From: Saccharomonospora azurea NA-128
GTDB taxonomy: Bacteria > Actinomycetota > Actinomycetes > Mycobacteriales > Pseudonocardiaceae
Assembly (NCBI RefSeq): GCF_000231055.2
Contig: NZ_CM001466.1
Span: 2,953,608 to 3,017,607, forward strand
Reading direction: 5' to 3'
Length of the DNA stretch: 64,000 nucleotides
Shown here: positions 31,393-39,422 of the stretch, piece by piece
Position numbering within the stretch: position 1 is the stretch's first letter
Layout of the letters: each line of letters starts with the position of its first letter
Program-made: the position numbers and the translations under genes
The notes under the pieces: model-generated
Database searches by the model: none
The model's input: only the letters and a program-made list of their open reading frames with translations
What the model was told of the DNA's origin: nothing

Positions 31393-31809
31393 ATGGGAGC
31401 GGCTCGTTCGGATTTCCTTCTGCAGGCGTTCGTGGACGCCGCCAACCAGATGGAGGACTTCGCCATGGGGGTCACGCTGAGTGTGTCGGGCGGAATCGTC
31501 TCCGGCGATCTCGTGACGGCGCCGCGGTGGATGGAGGAAGTCGCCACGCTCGTGGAAATGGAAGGGTCGGAAGCGGCGTATCACATCGCGAACGTGTATC
31601 GAGAACAGGCGGTTCTCTACAAGAAACGCGCGGCGCAGAATCGCGGAGAAGTGCACGGCGAGGTGACCTACATTCATCTGCGCGACGCACAATGGCTCAC
31701 GCAGGAGGGCCACCTCGGTCCGGAACCCGGGGTGCACTGGCGCGGGCTGCTGACCGAGGTGTCAGGGTGGGCGCTGGGGCGCCTCCCGCTGCCGAGCATG
31801 CGTTACTGA
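31393..31809 (+). CDS. GvpU-like protein
   Basis: 138 residues, ATG start after GAAGGAGGCGGGG. The N-terminal part (DFLLQAFVDAANQMEDFAMG followed by VTLSVSGGIVSGDLVTAPRW) resembles the gas vesicle accessory protein GvpU, which also opens with an FV-x3-AN helix and a TLxVxGxxxSG strand pair. The rest is mixed alpha/beta with no membrane segment. No other gas-vesicle gene is present in this window, so a role in gas vesicles is doubtful. The family name is only moderately certain. A parS site follows 10 bases after the stop. Confidence 0.55.
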   Translation: MGAARSDFLLQAFVDAANQMEDFAMGVTLSVSGGIVSGDLVTAPRWMEEVATLVEMEGSEAAYHIANVYREQAVLYKKRAAQNRGEVHGEVTYIHLRDAQWLTQEGHLGPEPGVHWRGLLTEVSGWALGRLPLPSMRY

Positions 31810-31818
31810 GCGTGCCCG

Positions 31819-31834
31819 TGTTCCACGTGGAACG
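31819..31834. other. parS-like site 4
   Basis: TGTTCCACGTGGAACG contains the perfect 14-bp palindrome GTTCCACGTGGAAC. This is the variant of parS common in high-GC actinobacteria. It is about 18 kb from the main cluster, on the other side of oriC, between two convergent genes. Confidence 0.75.
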
Positions 31835-31864
31835 ACCGAGGTGGCCTGCGCAGGCCGTGCGTCC

Positions 31865-32098
31865 CTACTGCTGGCGACGTTCGCGTTCCTCGGCTTCGCG
31901 GGCCTCGCGCTGCGCCTGCTCGGCCTGGGTCTGCTTCTCCGCCGCCGCCTGCTGGGCGTTGCCCTTCTCGCGCTGCGCGCCCCCTTCGCGTTCCATGTCG
32001 TCGTTGCCGAGGAACGTCCCCGCGGCCTCCTTCGCGCGACCCTTCAGGTCCTCGACCGCGCCCTTGATGCCTTCTTGCTTCTCGCCGCCACCGGCCAT
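31865..32098 (-). CDS. CsbD-like small stress protein
   Basis: 77 residues from the ATG at 32098 after GGAAGGAAA. The N-terminal half matches the CsbD pattern (KGAVEDLKGRAKEAAGTFLG followed by NDDMEREGGAQREKGNAQQ). The C-terminal part is an uninterrupted Gln/Glu/Ala/Arg-rich helix. It is soluble and hydrophilic, with no membrane segment. Relatives are general-stress proteins of unknown biochemical role. Confidence 0.75.
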   Translation of the reverse strand: MAGGGEKQEGIKGAVEDLKGRAKEAAGTFLGNDDMEREGGAQREKGNAQQAAAEKQTQAEQAQREAREAEERERRQQ

Positions 32099-32230
32099 GA
32101 CAATTTCCTTCCATTCGTCCGTATCCGTTCCCGCGATCTACCCGACAGGTGGACCGCGTAAACGGGGCCGCGGCGCGGTGCAGTAACATCGCAGGTGCAC
32201 GGTCAGCAGGTTGTCGAGGAGGGCTTCACC

Positions 32231-32422
32231 GTGAAGAAGCTGTTGGCGCTCGCGGTTGTCGCGGGCGGCGTTTTCTTCCTGATCAAGCGCAACAGGGACG
32301 CGAAGGCCGAGGCCGACCTGTGGCGCGAAGCCACCGCACCGACCGAGCGCCCGACCACCGGTGTGTCCTCGAACGGCAGCGCACCGGCGAAGGCCGGCTC
32401 GGACGCCGCGAGCAAGAACTGA
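32231..32422 (+). CDS. DLW-39-type small membrane-associated protein
   Basis: 63 residues from the GTG at 32231 after GAGGAGGG. It starts VKKLLALAVVAGGVFFLIKR, a single hydrophobic helix, followed by RDAKAEADLWREATAP. The ADLWREA motif gives the DLW-39 family its name. The rest is a polar Ser/Ala/Lys tail, longer than the ~39-residue minimal members. In actinobacteria this family is found next to tRNA-Ala near the origin, as here. The function is unknown. Confidence 0.8.
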   Translation: MKKLLALAVVAGGVFFLIKRNRDAKAEADLWREATAPTERPTTGVSSNGSAPAKAGSDAASKN

Positions 32423-32456
32423 AAGCTTTCCCCGCGGGTGATCCTTCCCGCGGTCC

Positions 32457-32529
32457 GGGGCTGTAGCTCAATTGGTAGAGCGCCGCTTTTGCAAGGCGGA
32501 GGTCAGGGGTTCGATTCCCCTCAGCTCCA
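32457..32529 (+). tRNA. alaT: tRNA-Ala (anticodon TGC)
   Basis: 73-base cloverleaf. The acceptor GGGGCTG pairs with CAGCTCC including one G-U, the anticodon loop is TTTGCAA (anticodon TGC), and the T-loop is GTTCGATTC. CCA is not encoded. It lies 34 bases after the DLW-39-type gene. Confidence 0.97.
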
Positions 32530-32666
32530 CAGGGTTTGACCAGCGCACCATCTCCGATTCCGGCATCTTCCCGGGCGTCGTCCCGTCGGTGTCTCCTTCG
32601 TTTCAGCCCTTCCGGCCCGGGTAGGTCGTACGAAAGTACTCGGCCTGCGAGGAGCCTGGAGGGGTA

Positions 32667-32921
32667 ATGGAATCGGACCGTCCGTTGCGGGACGACGACA
32701 TGCAGAGCGTCGGCGGAGGTGGCGCCGGGCCGCGGGGCCAGGACGCGGACAGCACCGACCGGGGTGGCGACACCGACGCGCGGGACACGGACACCGACGC
32801 CAAGGACGTGGACAGCGACGCGACCGACGCCGATGCCGACGCGACGGATGCCGACAGCGACGCCGAGGACGCCGACTCCGACGCCCAGGACGCGGACAGC
32901 ACGGACACGAAGGATTCGTGA
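32667..32921 (+). CDS. Asp-rich heptad-repeat protein
   Basis: 84 residues, ATG start after GGAGGGG. After a short N-terminus with a Gly run (residues 16-23), residues 35-83 are seven tandem heptads of the form D-x-D-A-x-D-A: DTDARDT, DTDAKDV, DSDATDA, DADATDA, DSDAEDA, DSDAQDA, DSTDTKD. The net charge is strongly negative. No signal peptide or hydrophobic segment is present. The stop overlaps the GTG start of the JmjC oxygenase gene, so the two are translationally coupled. No family is recognised. It could be a substrate of that oxygenase, a cation-binding protein, or a disordered spacer. Confidence 0.65.
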   Translation: MESDRPLRDDDMQSVGGGGAGPRGQDADSTDRGGDTDARDTDTDAKDVDSDATDADADATDADSDAEDADSDAQDADSTDTKDS

Positions 32922-34096
32922 GGTCGGTCGTGCAGCCCCTGCAGCGGTGCGTCGGTGACGTTGACCGGTTCGCCGACGAGGTGTGGGGTCGGCGGGCGTG
33001 GGTTCACGGGCCGACGGCGGACGGGTTCGAGGACCTCCTGAGCCTCGACGGCGTGGACGAGCTGTTGACGCAACACTCGCTGCGCAGCCCGGCGTTCCGG
33101 CTCGTCCGGGACGGCCGCACGGTGCCGCTGTCGGACTGCACGCGCACGGCGCGGATCGGTGGCACGTCGGTGAGCGGCGTCGCGGACCCGGCGCGGGTCC
33201 TGGCCGCGGTCGAGGACGGCGCCACTCTGGTGTTGCAGGGCCTGCACCGGTACTGGCCCCCGCTGGTCGGTTTCTGCCGGGAACTGGAACTGGAGCTGGG
33301 GCACCCGTGCCAGGTCAACGCCTACGTCACGCCGCCCGGAGCGCAGGGACTGCGGCCCCATACCGATTCGCACGACGTGTTCGTGCTGCAGGCGTTCGGG
33401 TCGAAGTCGTGGCAGGTGTGGCCCGCGCCGGCCGCGGATGCCGGGGACACCGGGGCGGACGGCGTCGAGGACGTCGAGCTGCGCGCGGGTATGGCTCTCT
33501 ACCTGCCGACGGGCACGCGACACGCGGCCCGCGCGCAACACGTCGTCTCGGGCCACCTCACCGTGGGGATCCATCCCACGCGGTGGCGGGACCTGATCGA
33601 GTCCGCCGTCGCGCGGGTCCTGCGGGAACCGGCGTGGGACGCGCCGCTGCCGGTGCGGTATCACCGGCAGCCGGAGTCGGTGGCCGACGAGCTCCGGCGA
33701 CAGCTCAAACAGGTGGGCGCGCAGCTCATGGCAGCCGACCCGGTCGAGCCGGTGGGCGAACGCGTCGAGCGTTTCCTCACGACCCGGCCGCCGGTGTTGC
33801 GTGGTGGGCTGCACGACCGTCTCCGGTTGTCCACGCTGGACGACACCACGCGGGTGCGTCGACGGGCGGGTTCGGTGTGTGAGCTGCGGGCCGGTGACGC
33901 CGGGGTCCTGCGCGTGCTGCTCGGTGACCGGGAGCTGCGGGTCCCGGACCGGCTCGAACCGGCGATGCGAGAGATCGCCGCCGCGCGGGGCACGGTCACG
34001 GTGGGCGACCTCGCCGGCGGGCTCGATGAGACCAGCCGCCTCGTTCTCGTGCGGCGCCTCGTGCGGGAGGGCCTGCTCGAGGTCGTGGATGCGTAG
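32918..34096 (+). CDS. JmjC/cupin-4 Fe(II)/2-oxoglutarate oxygenase
   Basis: About 392 residues, GTG start after GAAGGA. The JmjC-type double-stranded beta-helix has the facial triad H148, D150 (in LRPHTDSHDVF) and H213 (in SGHLTVGI). The region QVNAYVTPPGAQGL before the triad and FGSKSWQVWP after it are typical of the ribosomal-oxygenase (RoxA/YcfD, MINA/NO66) group. Residues ~230-390 form a helical dimerisation part and a C-terminal winged-helix-like domain. Known members hydroxylate Arg or His in ribosomal proteins. Here the neighbours, an Asp-repeat protein (upstream, overlapping) and a ferredoxin-like protein (downstream, overlapping), suggest a local substrate and electron donor, which is inference. 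Confidence 0.82.
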   Translation: MRSVVQPLQRCVGDVDRFADEVWGRRAWVHGPTADGFEDLLSLDGVDELLTQHSLRSPAFRLVRDGRTVPLSDCTRTARIGGTSVSGVADPARVLAAVEDGATLVLQGLHRYWPPLVGFCRELELELGHPCQVNAYVTPPGAQGLRPHTDSHDVFVLQAFGSKSWQVWPAPAADAGDTGADGVEDVELRAGMALYLPTGTRHAARAQHVVSGHLTVGIHPTRWRDLIESAVARVLREPAWDAPLPVRYHRQPESVADELRRQLKQVGAQLMAADPVEPVGERVERFLTTRPPVLRGGLHDRLRLSTLDDTTRVRRRAGSVCELRAGDAGVLRVLLGDRELRVPDRLEPAMREIAAARGTVTVGDLAGGLDETSRLVLVRRLVREGLLEVVDA

Positions 34097-35003
34097 ACCG
34101 CCGTTCCGATGCCGGGCGCGCAGCATGGATCTGCACGAGTCGCTGCACGGCACCGCGTCCACCGTGCGCAGGTGGTTGCTGCTCGAGGAGCCCGGTCCGT
34201 GGGGACCGGAGGCGGTGCGGGACAACCGTCTGGATCCGGCGCTCATGGCCCGGATCCGTGAGGTGGCGCGGCCGCTGCGGATGCGCGTGGTGCTGATTCG
34301 TCGAGTGCTGCGCCGCAGGGGAGCGAGCCCGGAGCGCCGACGCTGTCTGCTGGCGTGGACCGCGCCCGAGGACGGCTGGGTCGAGGAGGCGGTGCTCGAC
34401 GGTCCCGAGCAGGTGCTGGATCTGGACCTGGAGGCGTTCGCGCGCGGGCGCTCGCCGGGGTTGCGACAGGTCGACCACCCGCTCTACCTGGTCTGTACCC
34501 ACGGCTCCCACGACCCGTGCTGCGCGGAACACGGTCGGCCGGTGGCGCGGGCTCTGGCGGACGGTCTTCCGCAGCAGACGTGGGAGGTCTCGCACATCGG
34601 CGGGGACAGGTTCGCCGCCAACCTGCTGGTCCTTCCCCAGGGGCTCTACTACGGGCGCGTGCCCGCGGATGCCGCCGTGTCCCTGGCTCGCACGCACGAG
34701 CGCGGGGAGGTCGAGGTGCCGTACTTCCGAGGGCGCACGACCTACGGTTTCGGGGTGCAGGCCGCGGAGTGTCTGCTGCGCGGGCAGACGGGCATCCGCG
34801 GGATCGACGACCTGCCGCTGCGGTCGTCGCGCAGCGAGGGCGACGAGACCGTTGCGGTGTTCGCGGCGCCTCAGGGCGGTTCCTACCACGTGCGGGTCCG
34901 CACCACGGCCGCCTCCGACGACCGGGCGCTCACGTGTCACGCGCAACGCGAATCCGCTCCGCCGCAGCACGAACTCGTGGACTGGCACCTCGCCTCGGAC
35001 TGA
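34089..35003 (+). CDS. Sucrase/ferredoxin-like protein (thioredoxin-fold)
   Basis: About 304 residues from the ATG at 34089, which overlaps the JmjC gene by eight bases; an ATG at 34125 is an alternative. The family core is LVCTHGSHDPCCAEHGRPVA, with C136 and the C144-C145 pair, then WEVSHIGGDRFAANLLVLP, GLYYGRVPADAA and YFRGRTTYG. This Suc_Fer-like family has a thioredoxin-like ferredoxin fold, and some members bind a 2Fe-2S cluster with His/Cys ligands. The name comes from an early sequence fusion; sucrase activity is not implied. The overlap with the oxygenase suggests a redox-partner role. Confidence 0.8.
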   Translation: MRRPPFRCRARSMDLHESLHGTASTVRRWLLLEEPGPWGPEAVRDNRLDPALMARIREVARPLRMRVVLIRRVLRRRGASPERRRCLLAWTAPEDGWVEEAVLDGPEQVLDLDLEAFARGRSPGLRQVDHPLYLVCTHGSHDPCCAEHGRPVARALADGLPQQTWEVSHIGGDRFAANLLVLPQGLYYGRVPADAAVSLARTHERGEVEVPYFRGRTTYGFGVQAAECLLRGQTGIRGIDDLPLRSSRSEGDETVAVFAAPQGGSYHVRVRTTAASDDRALTCHAQRESAPPQHELVDWHLASD

Positions 35004-35022
35004 CCCGTGCTCTGGGGATCGT

Positions 35023-35991
35023 TCAGCGCTGGACCGGGTCCCCTCCGCTGGCGAGGAACGCGTCGAGTTCGTCGGGCGTGGGCGCGGCCTCCCAGTCACC
35101 GGGCATCGTGCACAGCACCGCCCCGCAGGCGTTCGCGCGGCGGAGTTTCTCCTCGACGCTCCAGCCCTGGACGTCGCCGCTGAGGTAACCCGCCACGAAC
35201 GCGTCTCCGGCGCCGACGGTGTCGACCACCTCGATGCGATGTCCAGGCGCGTGGACGACGGAGTCGCCGGCGTGGGTCGACGCACCGTCGGCTCCCCGCT
35301 TCACCACGATTTCGCGCGTGCCGGCGGGATCGAGCGCCGCGACCAGCGCGTCGACCTCGGGTTCGTCCGCGGCACCGCCGGGGGCCACGTGCGCGAGTTC
35401 CTCGGGGGAGCCGAACACGAGGTCCGCCTCCGCGGCGAGTTCGCCGAGCACCTCCGAGGCGACGTGCGCGGGAGCGAGCGTAGAGCGGTAGTTCACGTCG
35501 AAGCTCACGCGCACCCCGGCCGCCCGCGCCCGCCGCACCACGCACAGACACGCCTCGCGCGCGGACTCCGACAGCAGCGGGGTGATGCCCGTGAGATGCA
35601 CGAGCGCGACGCTCTCGACGAGGCCCGGGGGCACGTCGTCCGCCGTCAGTCGGGACCCGGCGGACCCGGCGCGGTAGTAGTACACCCGCGCGGTGCCCGG
35701 TCCCGTGAGTTCCTTGAGCATGAGTCCCGTCGCCGCGCCGGGATCGACGGGCGCCAGCACGTCGACGCCCTCACCGCGGATCTCGCGCACGACGCGCCGG
35801 CCCAGCGAGTCGTCGCCGACCCGGCCGATCCAGGTGACCGGCACACCGAGGCGGCTCAGGCCGACGGCGACGTTGGTCTCCGCGCCGCCGATGCCCACGG
35901 ACATCTCGGAGACGTGGGCGAGCGACCCGATGCGTCCTCCGGTGAGCAGGCCCATCGTCTCGCCGAGGGTGAGGACCCGGGGAGCCGTCAT
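35023..35991 (-). CDS. kdgK: 2-keto-3-deoxygluconate kinase (PfkB family)
   Basis: About 322 residues from the ATG at 35991. PfkB signatures: GETMGLLT near the start, SVGIGGAETNVAVGLSRLG (substrate lid and sugar binding) and the C-terminal DTVGAGDAFVAGYLSG with the catalytic Asp. The conserved YYYRAGSAGSRL region supports KDG as the substrate. It phosphorylates KDG to KDPG, the substrate of the overlapping aldolase gene (ATGA overlap at 35988-35991). Last gene of the catabolic cluster. Confidence 0.87.
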   Translation of the reverse strand: MTAPRVLTLGETMGLLTGGRIGSLAHVSEMSVGIGGAETNVAVGLSRLGVPVTWIGRVGDDSLGRRVVREIRGEGVDVLAPVDPGAATGLMLKELTGPGTARVYYYRAGSAGSRLTADDVPPGLVESVALVHLTGITPLLSESAREACLCVVRRARAAGVRVSFDVNYRSTLAPAHVASEVLGELAAEADLVFGSPEELAHVAPGGAADEPEVDALVAALDPAGTREIVVKRGADGASTHAGDSVVHAPGHRIEVVDTVGAGDAFVAGYLSGDVQGWSVEEKLRRANACGAVLCTMPGDWEAAPTPDELDAFLASGGDPVQR

Positions 35992-36644
35992 CGTGCTCCG
36001 CTCTCCGCGCACACCTCGACGAATCGTCGTGCTCGCTGCGCGAGACCATCGAGGTCAGCGAGGCCACCACGTGAGAGCGCGTCCCCGAGCAGCGGGCCGC
36101 CGACGCTCACCGCCGCCGCCCCGGCGGACAGCCAGGAGCGCGCCGCGTCGAGGTCCACGCCTCCGGACGGGATGACGGCGAGGTCGGGGAACGGGCCGCG
36201 GAGATCGTCGAGGTAGCCCGTGTCCACCTGTCGAGCCGGGAACAGCTTCACCGCGCACACCCCGCGGTTCCACGTGGAGTGCAGCTCGGTCGGCGTGAGC
36301 CCGCCGGGGACGACGGCGATGCCGCGGTCGAGGGCGCGATCGACGACCGTGAGGTCGGCGGCCGGCGTGACGAGGTAGTGGGCTCCTCCGTCGACGGCGG
36401 TGTCGACCTGTTCCGGCCGCGTCACGGTGCCGATCCCGATGTCGGCGCTCGCCCCGTACCGTTCGACGAGCCCGGGCAGGGCGGCGAACGTGCCGGGAGT
36501 GGTGAGGGTGAGTTCGACACTCCGTACACCCGCCTCGACCAGGGTGTCGACGACCGGCACGTAGTCCTCCGCGCGCTCACCCCGGAGGACCACGACGAGG
36601 CGTGAGGCGGCGGTCCGCCCCGGCAGGGCCTGGCGCTGGCTCAT
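35988..36644 (-). CDS. eda: KDPG aldolase (bifunctional KHG/KDPG type)
   Basis: 218 residues, ATG start. Class I aldolase that splits KDPG into pyruvate and glyceraldehyde 3-phosphate. The Schiff-base lysine is K133 in VCAVKLFPA, and the catalytic Glu is E44 in SVELTLTTPG. IGIGTVTRPEQVDTAVDGGA and VIPSGGVDLDAARSWLSAGA (phosphate binding) are standard. Between it and the mannonate dehydratase there are only 16 bases. A parS-like sequence lies inside the coding region (36267-36280). Confidence 0.9.
   Translation of the reverse strand: MSQRQALPGRTAASRLVVVLRGERAEDYVPVVDTLVEAGVRSVELTLTTPGTFAALPGLVERYGASADIGIGTVTRPEQVDTAVDGGAHYLVTPAADLTVVDRALDRGIAVVPGGLTPTELHSTWNRGVCAVKLFPARQVDTGYLDDLRGPFPDLAVIPSGGVDLDAARSWLSAGAAAVSVGGPLLGDALSRGGLADLDGLAQRARRFVEVCAESGAR
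36267..36280. other. Degenerate parS-like sequence in eda
   Basis: GTTCCACGTGGAGT differs from the palindrome GTTCCACGTGGAAC at two terminal bases. It lies inside coding sequence, so it could be chance; position on the same arm as parS-like site 4 makes it worth noting. Confidence 0.35.
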
Positions 36645-36660
36645 TCTGTGCGTCCTCCCC

Positions 36661-37905
36661 TCACCAGTCGTGCACGGTGCCGTCGAGCAGGCGGTTCACC
36701 GGGAGGTAGGCGGCGGTGTAGGGGTGGTGCGCGGCGAGGTCCTCGTCGAGTTCCGCACCGAGACCCGGGGTGTCGCCGGGGTGGAGGAACCCGCGGTCGA
36801 ACGTGTACGAGGTGCGGAACACCTCGAGGGTGAGGTCGCTGTGCGGCATGTACTCCTGGATGCCGAAGTTGTGGATCGCCAGGTCCAGGTGCAACGCCGC
36901 CGCCATGCCGATCGGCGAGACGTCGGTGGGGCCGTGGATGCCCGAACGGATGCCGTAGATGCCGGCGAAGTCGAGCAGCTTCTTCATCCCCGTGACACCG
37001 CCGGTGTGCGTGGGCGCCGAACGCACGTAGTCGATGAGCCGTTCGGTGACGAGCGTCTGGTAGTCGTACACCGAGTTGAAGACCTCGCCCGTGGCCAGCG
37101 GCGTGGTGCTGTGCTGCCGGATGAGCCGGAACGCCTCCTGGTCCTCGCCGGGGGTGGCGTCCTCCAACCAGAAGAGGTCGTACGGTTCGAGGGACTTCGC
37201 CAGGCGGGCCGCCTCGATCGGGGACAGGCGGTGGTGGCTGTCGTGCAGCAACCGCAGCTCGGGCCCGAACTCCTCCCGCACCTTCTCGAAGATCGACGGA
37301 ATGTGCCGCAGGTACGCGGGCGTGTCCCAGTCCTCCTCCACGGGGCGGGTGGCGGCACTGCCGTCGGCGGCCCGGTGCGCGGGTTCGTAGTCGTACTTCT
37401 CCCCGGGCTTCGCCGTCGCCGACACGCCGTAGACGGCGTCGAGCCCGGGGACACCCGTCTGGATCCGGACCGCGGTGTAGCCCTGCTCCACGTACGCGCG
37501 GATCGCCTGGGACAGCGCGGCGTAGTCGTTGCCGGAGGCGTGCGCGTAGACGCGGAGCTTCTCGCGGCTCGCCCCGCCGAGCAGCTGGTACAGCGGGACG
37601 CCCGCCTTCTTCGCCTTGATGTCCCACAGCGCCATGTCGACGGCGGAGATCGCGGCCATCGTCACGGGACCGCGCCGCCAGTAGGCGCCCCGGTACAGGT
37701 ACTGCCACGTGTCCTCGATGCGGTCCTCGTCCCGGCCGACGAGGGTGGTCGCGAGGTGGTCCCGCAGGTACGACGCGACGGCGAGTTCGCGCCCGTTGAG
37801 GGTCGCGTCGCCCCACCCGACGACACCGTCGGAGGTGACGATCTTGAGGGTGACGAAGTTGCGTCCGGGACTCGTGACGATGACGTCGACGGTCGAGATG
37901 CTCAC
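36661..37905 (-). CDS. manD: D-mannonate dehydratase, enolase-superfamily ManD type
   Basis: About 414 residues. The start is the GTG at 37905 after GGAAGGAAG. It is an enolase-fold enzyme that dehydrates D-mannonate to 2-keto-3-deoxygluconate. Typical motifs: [20 protein letters not shown] (capping domain), [11 protein letters not shown] and [12 protein letters not shown] (metal ligands), [46 protein letters not shown] and [10 protein letters not shown]. High-activity mannonate dehydratases of this family carry these; low-activity relatives also act on D-gluconate. Its neighbours UxuB, KdgK and Eda support the mannonate role. Confidence 0.9.
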   Translation of the reverse strand: MSISTVDVIVTSPGRNFVTLKIVTSDGVVGWGDATLNGRELAVASYLRDHLATTLVGRDEDRIEDTWQYLYRGAYWRRGPVTMAAISAVDMALWDIKAKKAGVPLYQLLGGASREKLRVYAHASGNDYAALSQAIRAYVEQGYTAVRIQTGVPGLDAVYGVSATAKPGEKYDYEPAHRAADGSAATRPVEEDWDTPAYLRHIPSIFEKVREEFGPELRLLHDSHHRLSPIEAARLAKSLEPYDLFWLEDATPGEDQEAFRLIRQHSTTPLATGEVFNSVYDYQTLVTERLIDYVRSAPTHTGGVTGMKKLLDFAGIYGIRSGIHGPTDVSPIGMAAALHLDLAIHNFGIQEYMPHSDLTLEVFRTSYTFDRGFLHPGDTPGLGAELDEDLAAHHPYTAAYLPVNRLLDGTVHDW

Positions 37906-37957
37906 GGTGGTCGCTTCCTTCCGAGGCGGGCGGGGGGAACGGCGGTGTCGGCGCGGG

Positions 37958-39358
37958 TCAGACCGCGTTGCGCGGGTCCCTGAGGTCACGCCCGGCGACC
38001 TCAGGCATGAGGAACGTCGCGATGAGCGGGCAGACCGTGAAGATGCCGAGCATGATCGCGATCGGGATCCACGAGCCGGTGGTCGCGGCGACCCAGGCGG
38101 CCACCACGACGGGACCGAGCCCCGTGGCGATCATCGCGGCGATCTCGCGGACGACGCCGGTGGCGGTGTAGCGGTGGCGGGACCCGAAGAGCTCGGGCAG
38201 CGTGAGGTTCTCCAGCGAGGCGAGCGCCATCACCGACACGTTGTGCATGACGATGTAGCCGACGAACACCTGCGGCACGTCCGCTCCGGCGATCGCCATC
38301 ATCGTCGGCACGATGAGGACGAGCGAGATCACGCTCATGATCCGGTACATGCGGCGGCGGCCGAACCGGTCGCCGAGCGCACCGACGATCGGCACCGTGA
38401 GGAACGCGCACAGCGAGGAGACGATCACGACGTTCGTGCCCACCGAGGGCGACATCGCGAGCGTGACGGTGATGAACGAGACCATGTAGGTCTGCAGGAT
38501 TCCCGAGTTGCCTGCCTGGCCGAAGCGCAGCAGGAACGCCGGAACGAACGCGCGCCACTTGTTCTGTTCGAGCGCCTCCAGCATCCGGGTGTCGTTCTCT
38601 CGCTCCGCCTTCGCCCGGATCTCCTCCGTCGTGAGCGCCACGCCGTCGTCGACGTGGGCGCTCTCCTCGAACACGGGGCTCTCCTTGAGCCGGAAGCGCA
38701 CCCATACGGCGAACAGCAGGATCACGGCGCTGCCGAGGAACGGAATCCGCCAGCCCCAGGAGAGGAGCTGTTCCTCGGACAGGGTGGCGACGAGGACGCC
38801 CCAGATCGCCGAGGCTCCGAGCGTGCCGCAGTTCGTGCCGAGCGCGACGAGCGAGGCGATGATGCCGCGCCGTTTCGTCGGGGCGTACTCGGCGAGCATG
38901 ACACCGGCGCCGGAGATCTCCGCCCCGGCTCCGAAGCCCTGCACGAGGCGAAGTGCCACCAGGAGGATCGGGGCGAGGATGCCGATGTCGTGGGCGGTCG
39001 GCAGGGCACCGATCAGTGTCGTGGCGGCGCCCATGAGGGCGATCGTGATGAAGAGGACCTTCGTGCGGCCCACCCGGTCGCCGAGGCGTCCGAAGTACCA
39101 CGCACCGGCGGGGCGCGCGATGTAGCCGACCGCGTACGTCGCCATCGCGGAGACGACCGCGAGCGCCGGGCTCTCGCCGACGAAGAAGAGCTGGCCGAAG
39201 ACGAGTCCGGCCGCGAGGGAGTAGAGCTGGAAGTCCATGAACTCCAGCGCGGTGCCGAGCCAGCCGGACATCGCGGCCCGGGTGAGGTCACCGGTGCTGC
39301 GCTGGGCGGGGCCGTCCTTCGGGGCACCCGTCTCGGACAGCGGTGCAGAAGTGGACAT
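37958..39358 (-). CDS. MFS transporter, metabolite:H+ symporter type
   Basis: About 466 residues from the ATG at 39358 after GAAGGAAC, with about 12 hydrophobic segments. The loop between helices 2 and 3 has [14 protein letters not shown], and the repeated version [14 protein letters not shown] lies in the second half, both classic [24 protein letters not shown] and [10 protein letters not shown] are typical of the MHS branch (ShiA, KgtP, ProP). Given the cluster it probably imports the aldonate or hexuronate that the enzymes degrade. Confidence 0.83.
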   Translation of the reverse strand: MSTSAPLSETGAPKDGPAQRSTGDLTRAAMSGWLGTALEFMDFQLYSLAAGLVFGQLFFVGESPALAVVSAMATYAVGYIARPAGAWYFGRLGDRVGRTKVLFITIALMGAATTLIGALPTAHDIGILAPILLVALRLVQGFGAGAEISGAGVMLAEYAPTKRRGIIASLVALGTNCGTLGASAIWGVLVATLSEEQLLSWGWRIPFLGSAVILLFAVWVRFRLKESPVFEESAHVDDGVALTTEEIRAKAERENDTRMLEALEQNKWRAFVPAFLLRFGQAGNSGILQTYMVSFITVTLAMSPSVGTNVVIVSSLCAFLTVPIVGALGDRFGRRRMYRIMSVISLVLIVPTMMAIAGADVPQVFVGYIVMHNVSVMALASLENLTLPELFGSRHRYTATGVVREIAAMIATGLGPVVVAAWVAATTGSWIPIAIMLGIFTVCPLIATFLMPEVAGRDLRDPRNAV

Positions 39359-39422
39359 CGTTGTTCCTTCTTCGGACAGCGGCACCCTCGTCGGTGCCGT
39401 GGGATCGGGGAGGGGGCGGGGG

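Noticed and set aside
34890-34905. CACGTG cores elsewhere (for example 34890, 35385, 39849, 40579 and 45880) as further parS sites
   Set aside because: The flanks do not form the GTTYCACGTGRAAC palindrome.
36670-37983. 437-codon plus-strand frame opposite manD
   Set aside because: The minus strand encodes a complete mannonate dehydratase; the plus-strand frame is compositionally odd and lacks a ribosome binding site.
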